Below, in pieces: positions 1 through 7,895 of a DNA stretch of 11,481 bases. The stretch is from Desulfuromonadales bacterium C00003107. Its GTDB lineage: Bacteria > Desulfobacterota > Desulfuromonadia > Desulfuromonadales > Syntrophotaleaceae. The stretch spans positions 1 through 11,481 of the forward strand of contig MAXT01000218.1 of NCBI GenBank assembly GCA_001751225.1, read 5' to 3'. The notes under the pieces were generated by a model. It was not told where the DNA came from. It did not search any database and saw only the letters and a program-made list of their open reading frames with translations. Positions within the stretch are counted from its first letter, which is position 1. Each line of letters begins with the position of its first letter. The translations under genes were made by a program, and so were the position numbers.

Positions 1-1343
1 ACCGTGAAGCGATATCCTTGCTGCTGACCAGCTCCGGCTATCAGGTCCAATCCGCTGCCAGTGGTGAAGAGGCCCTGGAGCTATTACAGAAGAACAGTTT
101 TGAAGTGATTCTCACCGACCTCTTCTTGCCCGGAATCAGCGGTATCGACATCCTTAAAAAGGTTAAAGAGGATGCCCCCTCCAGCAGTGTCATCCTGATC
201 ACCGGCAAGGCCTCGGCGGAAACGGCCGTGGAAGCCATGAAGAGCGGCGCCTTTGACTATCTGACCAAACCACTGCACTTTGAAAGGCTCAAGGTGGTTA
301 TCGCCAAGGCTCTGGAAAAAACCCAGCTGCTGAGCGAAAATTTCTATCTGCGACAACAGCTACGGGGTAAATACCGTTTTGACAAGATTATCGGCAACAG
401 CCTGGCCATGCAGCAGGTCTTCTCGCGCATGGAAAAGATTGTCGGCACCGATTCAACCATTTTGATTCTGGGCGACTCGGGAACCGGCAAGGAACTGGTT
501 GCCAAGGCGATTCATTTCAACGGCAATCGTAAAGACAAACCCTTCGTCGCCATCAACTGTGGCGCTATACCGGCAGAGCTGCTCGAAAGTGAACTCTTCG
601 GCCATATCAGGGGTTCTTTTACCGGTGCGGTCGCGGACAAAAAAGGTAAATTCGAACAAGCCAACCACGGCACGATATTCCTCGATGAAATCGCTACCAT
701 GCCCCTCCATCTGCAGATGAAACTGCTGCGGGTCCTGCAGGAGCAGGAGGTAGAAAAAGTCGGCGACAACAAGATCATCAAGCTCGACGTGCGTGTTATT
801 TCCGCCACCAACGCGAACCTGGAAAATTCGGTCAAGCAGGGAAAATTTCGCGAGGACCTCTACTACCGCCTCAATGTCATCCCCATAAAGCTGCCTGCCT
901 TAAAGGAAAGACCCGAAGATGTCGCCCTGCTGGCCCGTCATTTTGTAGCGAAAATCTGTCAGGAATCCGACCGTACCCCGGCAACCTTCAGCAGCGAAGC
1001 CATGCGCGCCATGGAGGCTTACCCGTGGCCCGGAAATGTCCGCGAACTAGAAAACGTGGTCGAGCGGACCATTACCCTTTCCGAGGGTAACGTTATCGAA
1101 ATCGCCGATCTGCCTACCGACTTCGGTCAAACCGATTCAGACAGCCGGGAGTCTGCAGGCGCCTGTCCAAAAATAACCGAACAGGGCATCGACATGCCCC
1201 AGTTTGTGGCCGGCATTGAGCGCACCCTGATTCATTCAGCACTGGCTCTGACCAACGGTGTCAAGGCCAGAGCCGCGGATCTGCTCAACATCAAACGGAC
1301 CACACTAGTCGAAAAAATCAAACGCTTGAAAATTGAGGCCTGA
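1..1343 (+). CDS. Sigma-54-dependent response regulator, NtrC family (5' end outside window)
   Basis: This is a two-component transcription activator that opens sigma-54 promoters with ATP after phosphorylation by a partner kinase. The reading frame is open from base 3 and starts REAIS-, so the gene begins upstream; the missing part holds the first strand and acidic pair of the receiver. Numbering from the codon at 18, the receiver has phospho-acceptor Asp34 (TDLFLPG) and Lys84 (LTKP). The AAA+ domain has Walker A GDSGTGKE (152-159), the sigma-54 contact loop as GSFTGA (199-204) rather than GAFTGA, Walker B with FLDE (221-224), the FREDLYYRLNV region and the PWPGNVRE motif (336-343). A Fis-type helix-turn-helix closes the protein (about 402-438). 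Its kinase is not visible and may lie upstream. The HEAT-like gene follows after 73 bases and could be in the same transcript. The family call is secure; the target promoters are unknown. Confidence 0.95.
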   Translation, partial: REAISLLLTSSGYQVQSAASGEEALELLQKNSFEVILTDLFLPGISGIDILKKVKEDAPSSSVILITGKASAETAVEAMKSGAFDYLTKPLHFERLKVVIAKALEKTQLLSENFYLRQQLRGKYRFDKIIGNSLAMQQVFSRMEKIVGTDSTILILGDSGTGKELVAKAIHFNGNRKDKPFVAINCGAIPAELLESELFGHIRGSFTGAVADKKGKFEQANHGTIFLDEIATMPLHLQMKLLRVLQEQEVEKVGDNKIIKLDVRVISATNANLENSVKQGKFREDLYYRLNVIPIKLPALKERPEDVALLARHFVAKICQESDRTPATFSSEAMRAMEAYPWPGNVRELENVVERTITLSEGNVIEIADLPTDFGQTDSDSRESAGACPKITEQGIDMPQFVAGIERTLIHSALALTNGVKARAADLLNIKRTTLVEKIKRLKIEA

Positions 1344-1416
1344 CGCACACTTGATCGCCCAAGTCTCTGCATCACCGTGTGCAAAAACAGCATGACAAAC
1401 CTCTGATCCGGAGTAC

Positions 1417-3630
1417 ATGTTGCCCCCCTATCCCAGTCAAAAAATACAATTACGACTTGATCTCAAGCTGCTGAGCAAATTTATCTACGAGCTCAACATC
1501 GCCCGTCATCATACCCTCACCTACCCCGCCGAACACCCGATTATCGGCCAAAGCGTTCGCCTAGCCTTGAGTTTCCTGGAACAATTACAACCGGAAAAGG
1601 GTATTCTGTCCCTCGGTATCAGCAAGGACAAACTGCTTATTGGTCAGACCGTACTAGACGAGAAAAATCCAGTTTTCAGGGAATTTGCCACCCACTTCTT
1701 TAGCCATGGCATTGCGGTTGTCACCCTACAGCAAAACCTTGACGAAGAGCAGTTACAACGATTTCTGAAGATTATCGGTCAAAGCAGAGAGCTAGTTCAG
1801 GACCGCGGCGGAATGTTACAGCTAATGAAAACAGCCGCAATCGATACCGTCCAGATCAAACTGGTCGATTACAGCGCTTTCGGCATATCTGAGCAGATCA
1901 GCGAAAAACCCCTTAATCATGCCGCGGTTAAAAAAAAGGAAAACGCTATCTGGGAGCAATTCGTCCAGCAGTTGCTGGTTGGCCAGTCAGTGCCAAATCA
2001 AGGGACACACCCGATGGCCGAAGAATTTGTACCGCAAGCGGTGGCCGAACGCTTAAACGATCAGGCGGTTGATGATGAATTGCCCCAGGAGGGGCACTAC
2101 GATCAGGCAATTACCGAGTTTCTGCGCGAACTCGATCGGGAACATCTATCCGACATGGACAGTTCGCAGGCTCTCGCCAGACTCCAGGGCCTGGCCTCCC
2201 AGCTCAACCCGGAGTTACGTACACAATTGCTGAACAGCACCTTCCGAGCTGTGGCTCCCAACGAAAAGCTTGCAGAGAAGGTGCTGTCTCAGTTTCCGGG
2301 CACCATGCTAATAGAGACCGTGGAAACCCTCAATGCCCGGCAGGCAACCATACCGCCCATTATCTTTACCCTGCTGGACCGGTTGACCCGATGTGAAAAT
2401 AGCGACCCCTCCACCGAGAAGAACACCGCAGCAAGAAGCGCATCCATCGGTTCCGAACAATTATTGAGCCCTCTCTATGCACCAGACGAGTCGGAAAGCT
2501 TTATTCCCGGCGAGTACAGTGAAACCCTGCGTCTCATCGAAGTCCCTGGCGAACTTAAACCTACCATCCAAGCCGATGCAGACTTTTGGCAATCATCCTT
2601 TAGCCAGCAACCCCTGGAAAGCAAGGTCAGCGATATCATTTTTGAGCTAACCCGAACCGGGTGCGGTGAGGGCAAATCACAGACCTTTAAAGAATCCCTG
2701 TTGCTGCTGTGTGGCCATTTTCTCGATACCGGAGATTTTGCCTCCCTGACTGATATCTTTTTGCGACTGGCCCCTTGCACAATCCAAGGGGCGGCCGAGA
2801 ACCCTGCCTGGCTTCACGAATTACGCACCGAACTTGAATCAGCTGTGTTTATTTCGCAGATTTTGGACAGTTTGCAAGCCTGGGGAAAAAATGCCTTTGA
2901 AGAGGGATCCCGACTGCTCAAGGGCATCGGTCAAGCAGTGATTGGCCCATTGCTCGACCGCCTGGCTGTAGAGTCAAATCGCGCCCTGCGTCAATTTTAC
3001 ATGAACTGTCTTGTCGACCAGGGCATGGCGATCAAAGAGAAGACCGTGGCACGTCTCAAGGATGACCGCTGGTACTACCTGAGAAATCTGATCATCATTC
3101 TACGCAGCTTGGAAGACCCTGCCTCCATGGCTGATCTCGACCATTTGTGGCATCATCCTCACGAAATAGTCCGTCAAGAGGTGCTGAAAACTGCTCTTGT
3201 TTTCCAGGATCCGCAAGGCAGCGGCTATCTTCTTGAAGAATTCACACATCCCGAATTTCAACGCCGCCTCACTGCGACAAAGATGGCCCGGCACTGCCAA
3301 GACCCCACGATTAGATCCTTTCTATTGGGGCTATTTGGAGACCGGAACCTTTCTATGCAGGGGTTGCAATTGAAATTTGCAGCTCTCGATTCTTTGGTTG
3401 AGCAGGGCGGAAAGGACTTACTGCCCCACCTTGAAGATCGGTTTCGCGCTTTCAGCCTGTGGCATCCCCATCGGCTAATGCGTTTACGTCAACGCATTCT
3501 GCGCAGCTTGCTGCATTTCTCGTCTGAAGATACCGAAACCCTGCTCACCAGACTTTCAAACATAAAACGCCCAGCAGTTGCGCGCCTGGTTCGACAGGCT
3601 CGAGCAGAGCTGTTAAAGGGGGCACCATGA
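1417..3630 (+). CDS. HEAT-like repeat protein with an N-terminal domain shared with the next gene
   Basis: This 737-residue soluble protein has no signal peptide or membrane segment that I can see, and its biochemical function is not known. Residues about 15-120 form a mixed alpha/beta domain (YPAEHP, LGISKDKLLIG, FREFATHFFSHGI, DEEQLQRFLKII) that resembles the N-terminus of the following HD-GYP protein. A polar, acidic linker (about 160-250) and a variable middle follow. From about 480 to the end there are repeated helical pairs of HEAT type (for example DDRWYYLRNLIIILRSLED at 549-567 and HHPHEIVRQEVLKTAL at 579-594), which usually act as protein-binding scaffolds. The ATG at 1417 has GGAG (1410-1413) only 3 bases away; a TTG at 1420 would have 6, so the exact start is uncertain by one codon. 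The stop overlaps the next start by four bases, indicating translational coupling. I infer a scaffold or regulator working with the HD-GYP protein. Confidence 0.85.
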   Translation: MLPPYPSQKIQLRLDLKLLSKFIYELNIARHHTLTYPAEHPIIGQSVRLALSFLEQLQPEKGILSLGISKDKLLIGQTVLDEKNPVFREFATHFFSHGIAVVTLQQNLDEEQLQRFLKIIGQSRELVQDRGGMLQLMKTAAIDTVQIKLVDYSAFGISEQISEKPLNHAAVKKKENAIWEQFVQQLLVGQSVPNQGTHPMAEEFVPQAVAERLNDQAVDDELPQEGHYDQAITEFLRELDREHLSDMDSSQALARLQGLASQLNPELRTQLLNSTFRAVAPNEKLAEKVLSQFPGTMLIETVETLNARQATIPPIIFTLLDRLTRCENSDPSTEKNTAARSASIGSEQLLSPLYAPDESESFIPGEYSETLRLIEVPGELKPTIQADADFWQSSFSQQPLESKVSDIIFELTRTGCGEGKSQTFKESLLLLCGHFLDTGDFASLTDIFLRLAPCTIQGAAENPAWLHELRTELESAVFISQILDSLQAWGKNAFEEGSRLLKGIGQAVIGPLLDRLAVESNRALRQFYMNCLVDQGMAIKEKTVARLKDDRWYYLRNLIIILRSLEDPASMADLDHLWHHPHEIVRQEVLKTALVFQDPQGSGYLLEEFTHPEFQRRLTATKMARHCQDPTIRSFLLGLFGDRNLSMQGLQLKFAALDSLVEQGGKDLLPHLEDRFRAFSLWHPHRLMRLRQRILRSLLHFSSEDTETLLTRLSNIKRPAVARLVRQARAELLKGAP

Positions 3631-4784
3631 GCCAAAACCAGTCTGTTACCTGGCAAGATTTTTTCCGTCTGCTAGTGACGGCCGCTTCCAATACCGACCT
3701 TTACAGTCCGCAACATCCGCAGGTCAGCCGCTTGGTCGGCAAAGCCCTTGAACTGATCAGATCGCTGATGGGCACCGATACAAAAATCGACATCATGCTC
3801 ATCGACCAGAACATCATCCTTGGCAAGAGCCCTTTGCCTGCGACCCTGCATACCATCCGTTTTGTCGAAGCCCTGAAAAACCGCGGCATCGAACATCTCA
3901 GCCTGCGGGGGGAAATTAACCAAGGGGAACTTCTGCAACTGATTCTGTTGTTGGCTAAGCGCCAGCAGCCCCCTCAATCGCCCCTGAACAGTACCAACTT
4001 ACGATTCGGTAGCATCGACATGTCACGGATCGGTCAGGGTAAAGGTGCAGCCGGGGTTAAGCAAGCGTCCACTGAGAGCGACTTGTTGCATTGTGAACGG
4101 GACCGACTGGCGGAAATTTGCTCTGGAGCCGGCAAGAAACGCTCCCTCAGCGTTGCCGGCCTGAAGGAAATCGTTACTCATTTTCTGCATGCTCTCGATC
4201 AGGAACTTGACCCCCTGCTGGCCATTTTCCCCTTGCATCAGCAGGACAAGTATTCTTTCACCCACTCGACCAACGTCTGTCTGCTCACCCTGGCCCACGC
4301 CCGCCGCCTCGGCCTTAAAGGTCCCTTGCTACACGACATCGGCATTGCAGCATTGCTGCATGATATGGGCAAGCTGTTCTTGCCTGTCGATATCATAAAC
4401 AAGCCAGGAAAGCCCACCGACGAGGAGTGGCAGATGATCCGCCTGCACCCGGTGCGAGGTGCAGAATATCTTGTCGGCATAGCGGGGGTACCGCAATTAG
4501 CGGTGGTAACAGCCTACGAACACCACATGAAATACGATCTAACCGGCTACCCTGCAGTCAAAAAGGACTGGCAACAGCATCTGTGCAGTCACATGACGAC
4601 CATAGCCGACATCTTCGACGCCCTGCGCACCAAACGCTCCTATCGCGAGGCCATGGACGCCAGCAAGGTCAGGCAAATGCTGAGCGATCTGTCTGGCCAA
4701 GAATTGCACCCGGAACTTTGCTCAACATTTCTGCAAATGATCGACGAAGTAACCATCCCGCCTTCTGTAGCCAAAACCCCATAA
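3627..4784 (+). CDS. HD-GYP domain protein, predicted cyclic-di-GMP phosphodiesterase
   Basis: This 385-residue cytosolic protein is predicted to hydrolyse cyclic di-GMP. Residues about 9-112 are a domain related to the N-terminus of the preceding gene product (YSPQHPQ, IDIMLIDQNIILG, FVEALKNRGIEHLSL, GELLQLILLLAKR). A poorly conserved linker (about 113-165) leads to the HD-GYP domain (about 175-375). The expected metal and phosphate ligands are all present: His213, His245-Asp246 with Lys249 (LLHDMGK), His274 (RLHP), His299-His300 and Asp328 (IADIFDA). The signature loop reads HHMKYDLTGYP (299-309): Gly-Tyr-Pro is kept, but Leu305 replaces the first glycine of the usual DGxGYP. The start codon sits in an ATGA overlap with the upstream gene, with a purine-rich aaaggggg (3615-3622) before it. 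It lacks a receiver, so control probably comes through the N-terminal domain or its partner. Activity is predicted and not shown. Confidence 0.93.
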   Translation: MSQNQSVTWQDFFRLLVTAASNTDLYSPQHPQVSRLVGKALELIRSLMGTDTKIDIMLIDQNIILGKSPLPATLHTIRFVEALKNRGIEHLSLRGEINQGELLQLILLLAKRQQPPQSPLNSTNLRFGSIDMSRIGQGKGAAGVKQASTESDLLHCERDRLAEICSGAGKKRSLSVAGLKEIVTHFLHALDQELDPLLAIFPLHQQDKYSFTHSTNVCLLTLAHARRLGLKGPLLHDIGIAALLHDMGKLFLPVDIINKPGKPTDEEWQMIRLHPVRGAEYLVGIAGVPQLAVVTAYEHHMKYDLTGYPAVKKDWQQHLCSHMTTIADIFDALRTKRSYREAMDASKVRQMLSDLSGQELHPELCSTFLQMIDEVTIPPSVAKTP

Positions 4785-4827
4785 AAGCACAACGGCCTTT
4801 CCTTGAGGAAAGTCCGTTGTGCTTTTT
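4783..4827 (+). terminator. Rho-independent terminator, likely bidirectional
   Basis: The two arms at 4783-4795 and 4814-4826 are perfectly complementary (13 base pairs). An inner stem of 6 base pairs (4797-4802 with 4807-4812) is separated from them by one mismatch and closes a four-base TTGA loop. The plus strand ends in five T, giving termination right after the HD-GYP gene; the stop codon of that gene is part of the stem base. Read on the minus strand, the stem also ends in four T, so it can serve the convergent acyl-CoA synthetase transcript, which ends at 4910. Confidence 0.93.
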
Positions 4828-4909
4828 AAGTAGGGCAATCATCGCTGGCCCAGGATCCCCCTTTTAAAAAGAAGGATGCATATCATTTTAAGTCCGTTTC
4901 AAAAGCCTA
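4785..4909. other. Convergent intergenic region
   Basis: This is the spacer between the HD-GYP gene and the oppositely directed acyl-CoA synthetase gene. It holds the terminator described at 4783-4827. In the remaining 80 or so bases I see no credible gene, promoter or second strong hairpin. Confidence 0.7.
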
Positions 4910-6574
4910 TCAAACTGAAACATTGGAGATTGCGACAGGAAGTCGCAGCTCAACAATAGCCAATTCCCGAAGTTTGAATTTCTGGATTTTGCCGCTGGCG
5001 GTCATGGGAAATTCGCTAACAAAGGTAACATAGTGGGGAACTTTGTAATGGGCAATCTGGCCGCTGCAAAAGGCCCGAATTTCCTCTTCATCGCAAACCA
5101 GGCCCTCTTTGAGTTTAATGGCAGCCATAACCTGCTCACCGTATTTGGCATCGGGAACCCCGTAGACCTGAACATCGGCCACTTTAGGATGTGTGTACAG
5201 AAACTCCTCGATCTCCCGGGGATAGATGTTCTCACCGCCACGAATAATCATGTTTTTAATCCGCCCGGTAATACGGCAATAACCCTGCTCGTCCATCACC
5301 GCCAGATCTCCGGTATGCAACCAGCCCTCTGAATCGATGACCTGAGCTGTTTCTTCGGGCATACGATAGTAGCCGCGCATCACCAAGTAGCCGCGAGTGC
5401 AAAGCTCCCCTTGTTGGTCTGGCGGCAGGGTCGCACCGCTCTCCACATCGACAATCTTCACCTCCACCTCGGGCAGTACCCTGCCGACCGAGGCAACCCG
5501 TAACTCCAGAGTGTCATCGGTGCGAGTCTGGGTAATCACAGGCGAAGCCTCGGTCTGACCGTAGGCGATGGTAATATCTTGCATGTACATATCGCTCATA
5601 ACCCGCTTCATGACCTCTACAGGACAGGGCGAACCAGCCATGATTCCGGTACGCAGACTGCTCAGATCGTAGTCCCTAAAGCGGGGATGATCCAGCTCGG
5701 CGATGAACATGGTTGGTACCCCGTGCAGGGCGGTACAGCGCTCCTTTTCGACGGTCTGCAATACGGTTTCCGGATTGAATATTTCCACCGGCACCATAGC
5801 GCTGCCGTGGGTAACGCAGGCCAGCACACCGAGCACGCAACCGAAACAATGGAAAAAGGGCACCGGGATACACAACCGGTCCTCGGCGGAAAATTTCATA
5901 CATTCGCCGATTTGGAAACCGTTGTTGATGATATTGTGATGGGTCAACATCACCCCCTTGGGAAAACCAGTGGTTCCCGAGGTGTACTGCATGTTGATCA
6001 CCTCGTGCTCATCCAGAGAGGCTTTAACCGTCTGCAGCGCTTCGTCTGTCACCTGCTCGGCCAATTTGTCCAGTGCTGCAAAGGGCAGCATACCGGCAGG
6101 GGCTCCATCACCGATATAAACCACATTTTTCAGTTCCGGCAACTTATCGCTGCACAACTTTCCTGGGGCAGTGTCCGCTAGGCTGGGAATCACCGACCTG
6201 AGGGTCTCGGGATAATCGGTACCCTTGAAACCCTGCACGAGAAATAGACTGCGTGCATCGGACTGACGTAAAATATATTCCAGCTCGGCCGCCTGATAAT
6301 TAGTATTGATCGTCACCAGAATGGCTCCGATTTTGGCAGTAGCAAACTGTAACAGCACCCATTCGGGCACATTGGTCGCCCAGATGGCAATGTGATCACC
6401 TTTTGCCATCCCAAGAGCCAACAGGCCCTTGGCCAGACGATCACAGTGATCATCGAGTTGTCGGTAGCTGTAGCGAAGCCCGCGATCGGGGTAAACCAGG
6501 GCATCGTGGTCAGGGTAGCGGCTGGCTATCTCTTCCAACAGCCCGCCCATGGTGACATGTAACATTGTACTCAC
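4910..6574 (-). CDS. AMP-forming acyl-CoA synthetase (fatty acid-CoA ligase type)
   Basis: This 554-residue enzyme of the ANL superfamily activates a carboxylic acid with ATP to an acyl-adenylate and transfers the acyl group to coenzyme A. The visible motifs are the phosphate-binding loop [11 protein letters not shown] (197-207), YGQTE (338-342), HTGDLA with Asp423, the hinge [16 protein letters not shown] (437-452) and the C-terminal catalytic Lys529 in ASGKIQK. Length and motifs fit complete medium/long-chain acyl-CoA synthetases (FadD/ACSF2-like); the true chain length cannot be read from sequence. The start is GTG at 6574, with AAAGGA eight bases upstream; an ATG three codons further in (6565) is too far from that site. 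The gene follows the receiver-PilZ gene after 34 bases, so the two are probably co-transcribed. It is the last gene of the minus-strand operon. A role in fatty or aromatic acid use is inferred only from the family. Confidence 0.94.
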   Translation of the reverse strand: MSTMLHVTMGGLLEEIASRYPDHDALVYPDRGLRYSYRQLDDHCDRLAKGLLALGMAKGDHIAIWATNVPEWVLLQFATAKIGAILVTINTNYQAAELEYILRQSDARSLFLVQGFKGTDYPETLRSVIPSLADTAPGKLCSDKLPELKNVVYIGDGAPAGMLPFAALDKLAEQVTDEALQTVKASLDEHEVINMQYTSGTTGFPKGVMLTHHNIINNGFQIGECMKFSAEDRLCIPVPFFHCFGCVLGVLACVTHGSAMVPVEIFNPETVLQTVEKERCTALHGVPTMFIAELDHPRFRDYDLSSLRTGIMAGSPCPVEVMKRVMSDMYMQDITIAYGQTEASPVITQTRTDDTLELRVASVGRVLPEVEVKIVDVESGATLPPDQQGELCTRGYLVMRGYYRMPEETAQVIDSEGWLHTGDLAVMDEQGYCRITGRIKNMIIRGGENIYPREIEEFLYTHPKVADVQVYGVPDAKYGEQVMAAIKLKEGLVCDEEEIRAFCSGQIAHYKVPHYVTFVSEFPMTASGKIQKFKLRELAIVELRLPVAISNVSV

Positions 6575-6582
6575 AGTTAAAA

Positions 6583-6588
6583 TCCTTT
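6583..6588 (-). promoter_or_regulatory. Ribosome binding site of the acyl-CoA synthetase gene
   Basis: AAAGGA on the minus strand lies eight bases before the GTG at 6574 and 17 before the ATG at 6565. This favours the GTG as the true start. Confidence 0.65.
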
Positions 6589-6608
6589 AGTCGTTAGTCC
6601 CTGCCGGT

Positions 6609-7325
6609 TCAACAAGGAGCCACTAGTTCCTGCATGATAAACGAGCGAACCAGACACATGTCTTCGAGGCTCATATCAACAAACTGAACGCCCATGCCTT
6701 TTGGCAGTCGCGGATTTTGCTGACCGTCTTCGGCATTAAGCCAGGCCACTCGGCCGACACAGCGAATCGGTCGCTCCTGCTCGGGCAGCAGAAACTCCAG
6801 ACGCAAAGGAGTTGCCACCGGCAGCGGTTCGACGGTTTCGATAAACAAGCCGCCAGTACTGACATTGATGGAATATTCTTGCAGTTCCCGTTCCTCATCA
6901 CCAAAGCCGTAATGCACATTGAGCCGCAGTGCCACCCGTGGTGCATCCCGTTGACTGACCTGTAGATGCCGGCGACCGGCTTCCATGAACAGCTGCCGGT
7001 TTAAGGGCTTCAGCAAAATATCATCGCAGCCGGCCCGTTCGCAACGCTGTACTTCTTCCACCCGATCGCCAGGGGCCACCATGATAACCGGAATATTTCG
7101 CAATTCCTGATGGGCTTTGAGGCGTCGACAGCACTCATCGCCGCTTAGTTCGGGCAGGACAATATCCATAAAAATAAGATGGGGGCGTTCCTCGGCAGCC
7201 ATTTCGTAAGCCGCCACGCCGCTGCCGGCAAACAACAGTTCGTATTCATCTCGGTAAAGAAGGGATTTCTCGACATCTCTGAACACATCCCCATTACTAA
7301 CCAGCAATACTTTTTTCTTTGCCAT
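6609..7325 (-). CDS. Response-regulator-like receiver fused to a PilZ domain
   Basis: This is a 238-residue cytosolic protein. Residues 3-120 form a CheY-like receiver and about 124-235 a PilZ domain, which in this family binds cyclic di-GMP. The PilZ motifs are intact: RxxxR at Arg126-Arg130 and (D/N)xSxxG at Asn154-Gly159 (NVSTGG). The receiver keeps Asp54 (FMDIVLPELSG) and Lys106 (LLKPLN). The acidic pair that normally binds magnesium after the first strand is Ser10-Asn11, and the usual Thr/Ser is Ala84 (IMVAPGD), so phosphorylation may be weak or absent. I chose ATG at 7325 because AAGG lies seven bases before it; a GTG two codons upstream (7331) would be almost on top of that site. It sits between the molybdopterin gene (69 bases upstream) and the acyl-CoA synthetase (34 bases downstream). 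I infer a c-di-GMP effector; its partner is unknown. Confidence 0.92.
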   Translation of the reverse strand: MAKKKVLLVSNGDVFRDVEKSLLYRDEYELLFAGSGVAAYEMAAEERPHLIFMDIVLPELSGDECCRRLKAHQELRNIPVIMVAPGDRVEEVQRCERAGCDDILLKPLNRQLFMEAGRRHLQVSQRDAPRVALRLNVHYGFGDEERELQEYSINVSTGGLFIETVEPLPVATPLRLEFLLPEQERPIRCVGRVAWLNAEDGQQNPRLPKGMGVQFVDMSLEDMCLVRSFIMQELVAPC

Positions 7326-7332
7326 CGACACA

Positions 7333-7336
7333 CCTT
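7333..7336 (-). promoter_or_regulatory. Ribosome binding site of the receiver-PilZ gene
   Basis: AAGG on the minus strand is seven bases before the ATG at 7325 and only one base before the GTG at 7331. This selects the ATG as the start. Confidence 0.6.
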
Positions 7337-7394
7337 GGTTGCAAAAATCGGTTAAGTGAATTAGGCAACAAGCACGAATTCGGCGCTCAATTAG

Positions 7395-7895
7395 TCACTG
7401 GGCGCAATCGGAAGGATCGCCTTTGAGTTTGAGTAACCCGTGTTCCAGAGCAGGCAGTACCACAGCCAGGTTCTCGCGAACCCCTTTGGGGCTGCCAGGC
7501 AGATTAATGATCATAGTCTGGCCACGCACCCCGGCCAGAGCCCGGGACAACATGGCGTGGGGGGTGATCTGCATACTGCTGGCCCGCATAGCCTCTGCCA
7601 TGCCTGGTATCTGCCAGTCGATAACCCTCAAGGTTGCCTCGGGGGTCACATCCCGCGGGCTCATACCGGTACCTCCAGTGGTCAAAATCAGATCGAGCTT
7701 CTGCGCATCGACCCAGTCCACCAGTTTGGCAATAATCTGTTCCACGTCGTCGGCAACAACCTGATACTGCAGAACCGAGCCAAGAGGATCCACCATTTCA
7801 CGTATCACCTGACCACTGATATCCTCTCGCTCACCGCGAGACCCTTTATCAGAGAGGGTCAATATGCCAATGGCAAATTTTCCTGCCTCGCTCAC
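7395..7895 (-). CDS. mog: Molybdopterin adenylyltransferase family protein (MogA/MoaB)
   Basis: This 166-residue protein belongs to the MogA/MoaB family, which activates molybdopterin with ATP to the adenylated form before molybdenum insertion during molybdenum cofactor synthesis. The family signatures are clear: ILTLSDKGSRGEREDISG near the N-terminus (about 11-28), TTGGTGMSPRDVTPEAT (about 71-87) and NLPGSPKGVRENL (about 130-142). The length is that of a stand-alone family member. The start is GTG in a GTGA overlap with the stop of the MOSC gene, with GGAGG four bases before it; this points to coupled translation. MogA and MoaB are hard to tell apart from sequence alone, so the exact role, and the symbol, are less sure than the family. 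Its neighbour, a MOSC protein, fits a molybdenum cofactor context. Confidence 0.92.
   Translation of the reverse strand: MSEAGKFAIGILTLSDKGSRGEREDISGQVIREMVDPLGSVLQYQVVADDVEQIIAKLVDWVDAQKLDLILTTGGTGMSPRDVTPEATLRVIDWQIPGMAEAMRASSMQITPHAMLSRALAGVRGQTMIINLPGSPKGVRENLAVVLPALEHGLLKLKGDPSDCAQ

Noticed and set aside
1345..1387. GCACAC/GTGTGC inverted repeat after the sigma-54 regulator gene
   Set aside because: The stem has only six base pairs with a 26-base loop and is followed by A, not T, on the plus strand, so it is not a convincing terminator. It may be chance.
4326..4373. Second His-Asp pair (LLHDIG) just before the real HD motif (LLHDMGK)
   Set aside because: It looks like a duplicated active-site motif, but the Lys-containing second copy lies at the right distance from the other ligands. 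The first is most likely part of the preceding helix.
4427..4867. 146-codon open frame on the plus strand that runs through the terminator
   Set aside because: It overlaps the HD-GYP catalytic region in another frame and crosses a strong terminator hairpin, and its translation shows no family features.
5579..6181. 200-codon open frame on the plus strand
   Set aside because: It lies wholly inside the acyl-CoA synthetase gene on the opposite strand, and its His-rich, low-order translation has no recognisable motif. It is an antisense shadow.
7326..7394. Separate promoter for the receiver-PilZ gene in the 69-base gap
   Set aside because: I looked for -35 and -10 boxes and found only weak matches, and no terminator follows the MogA/MoaB gene. 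Read-through from upstream is the simpler view, though a weak internal promoter cannot be excluded.
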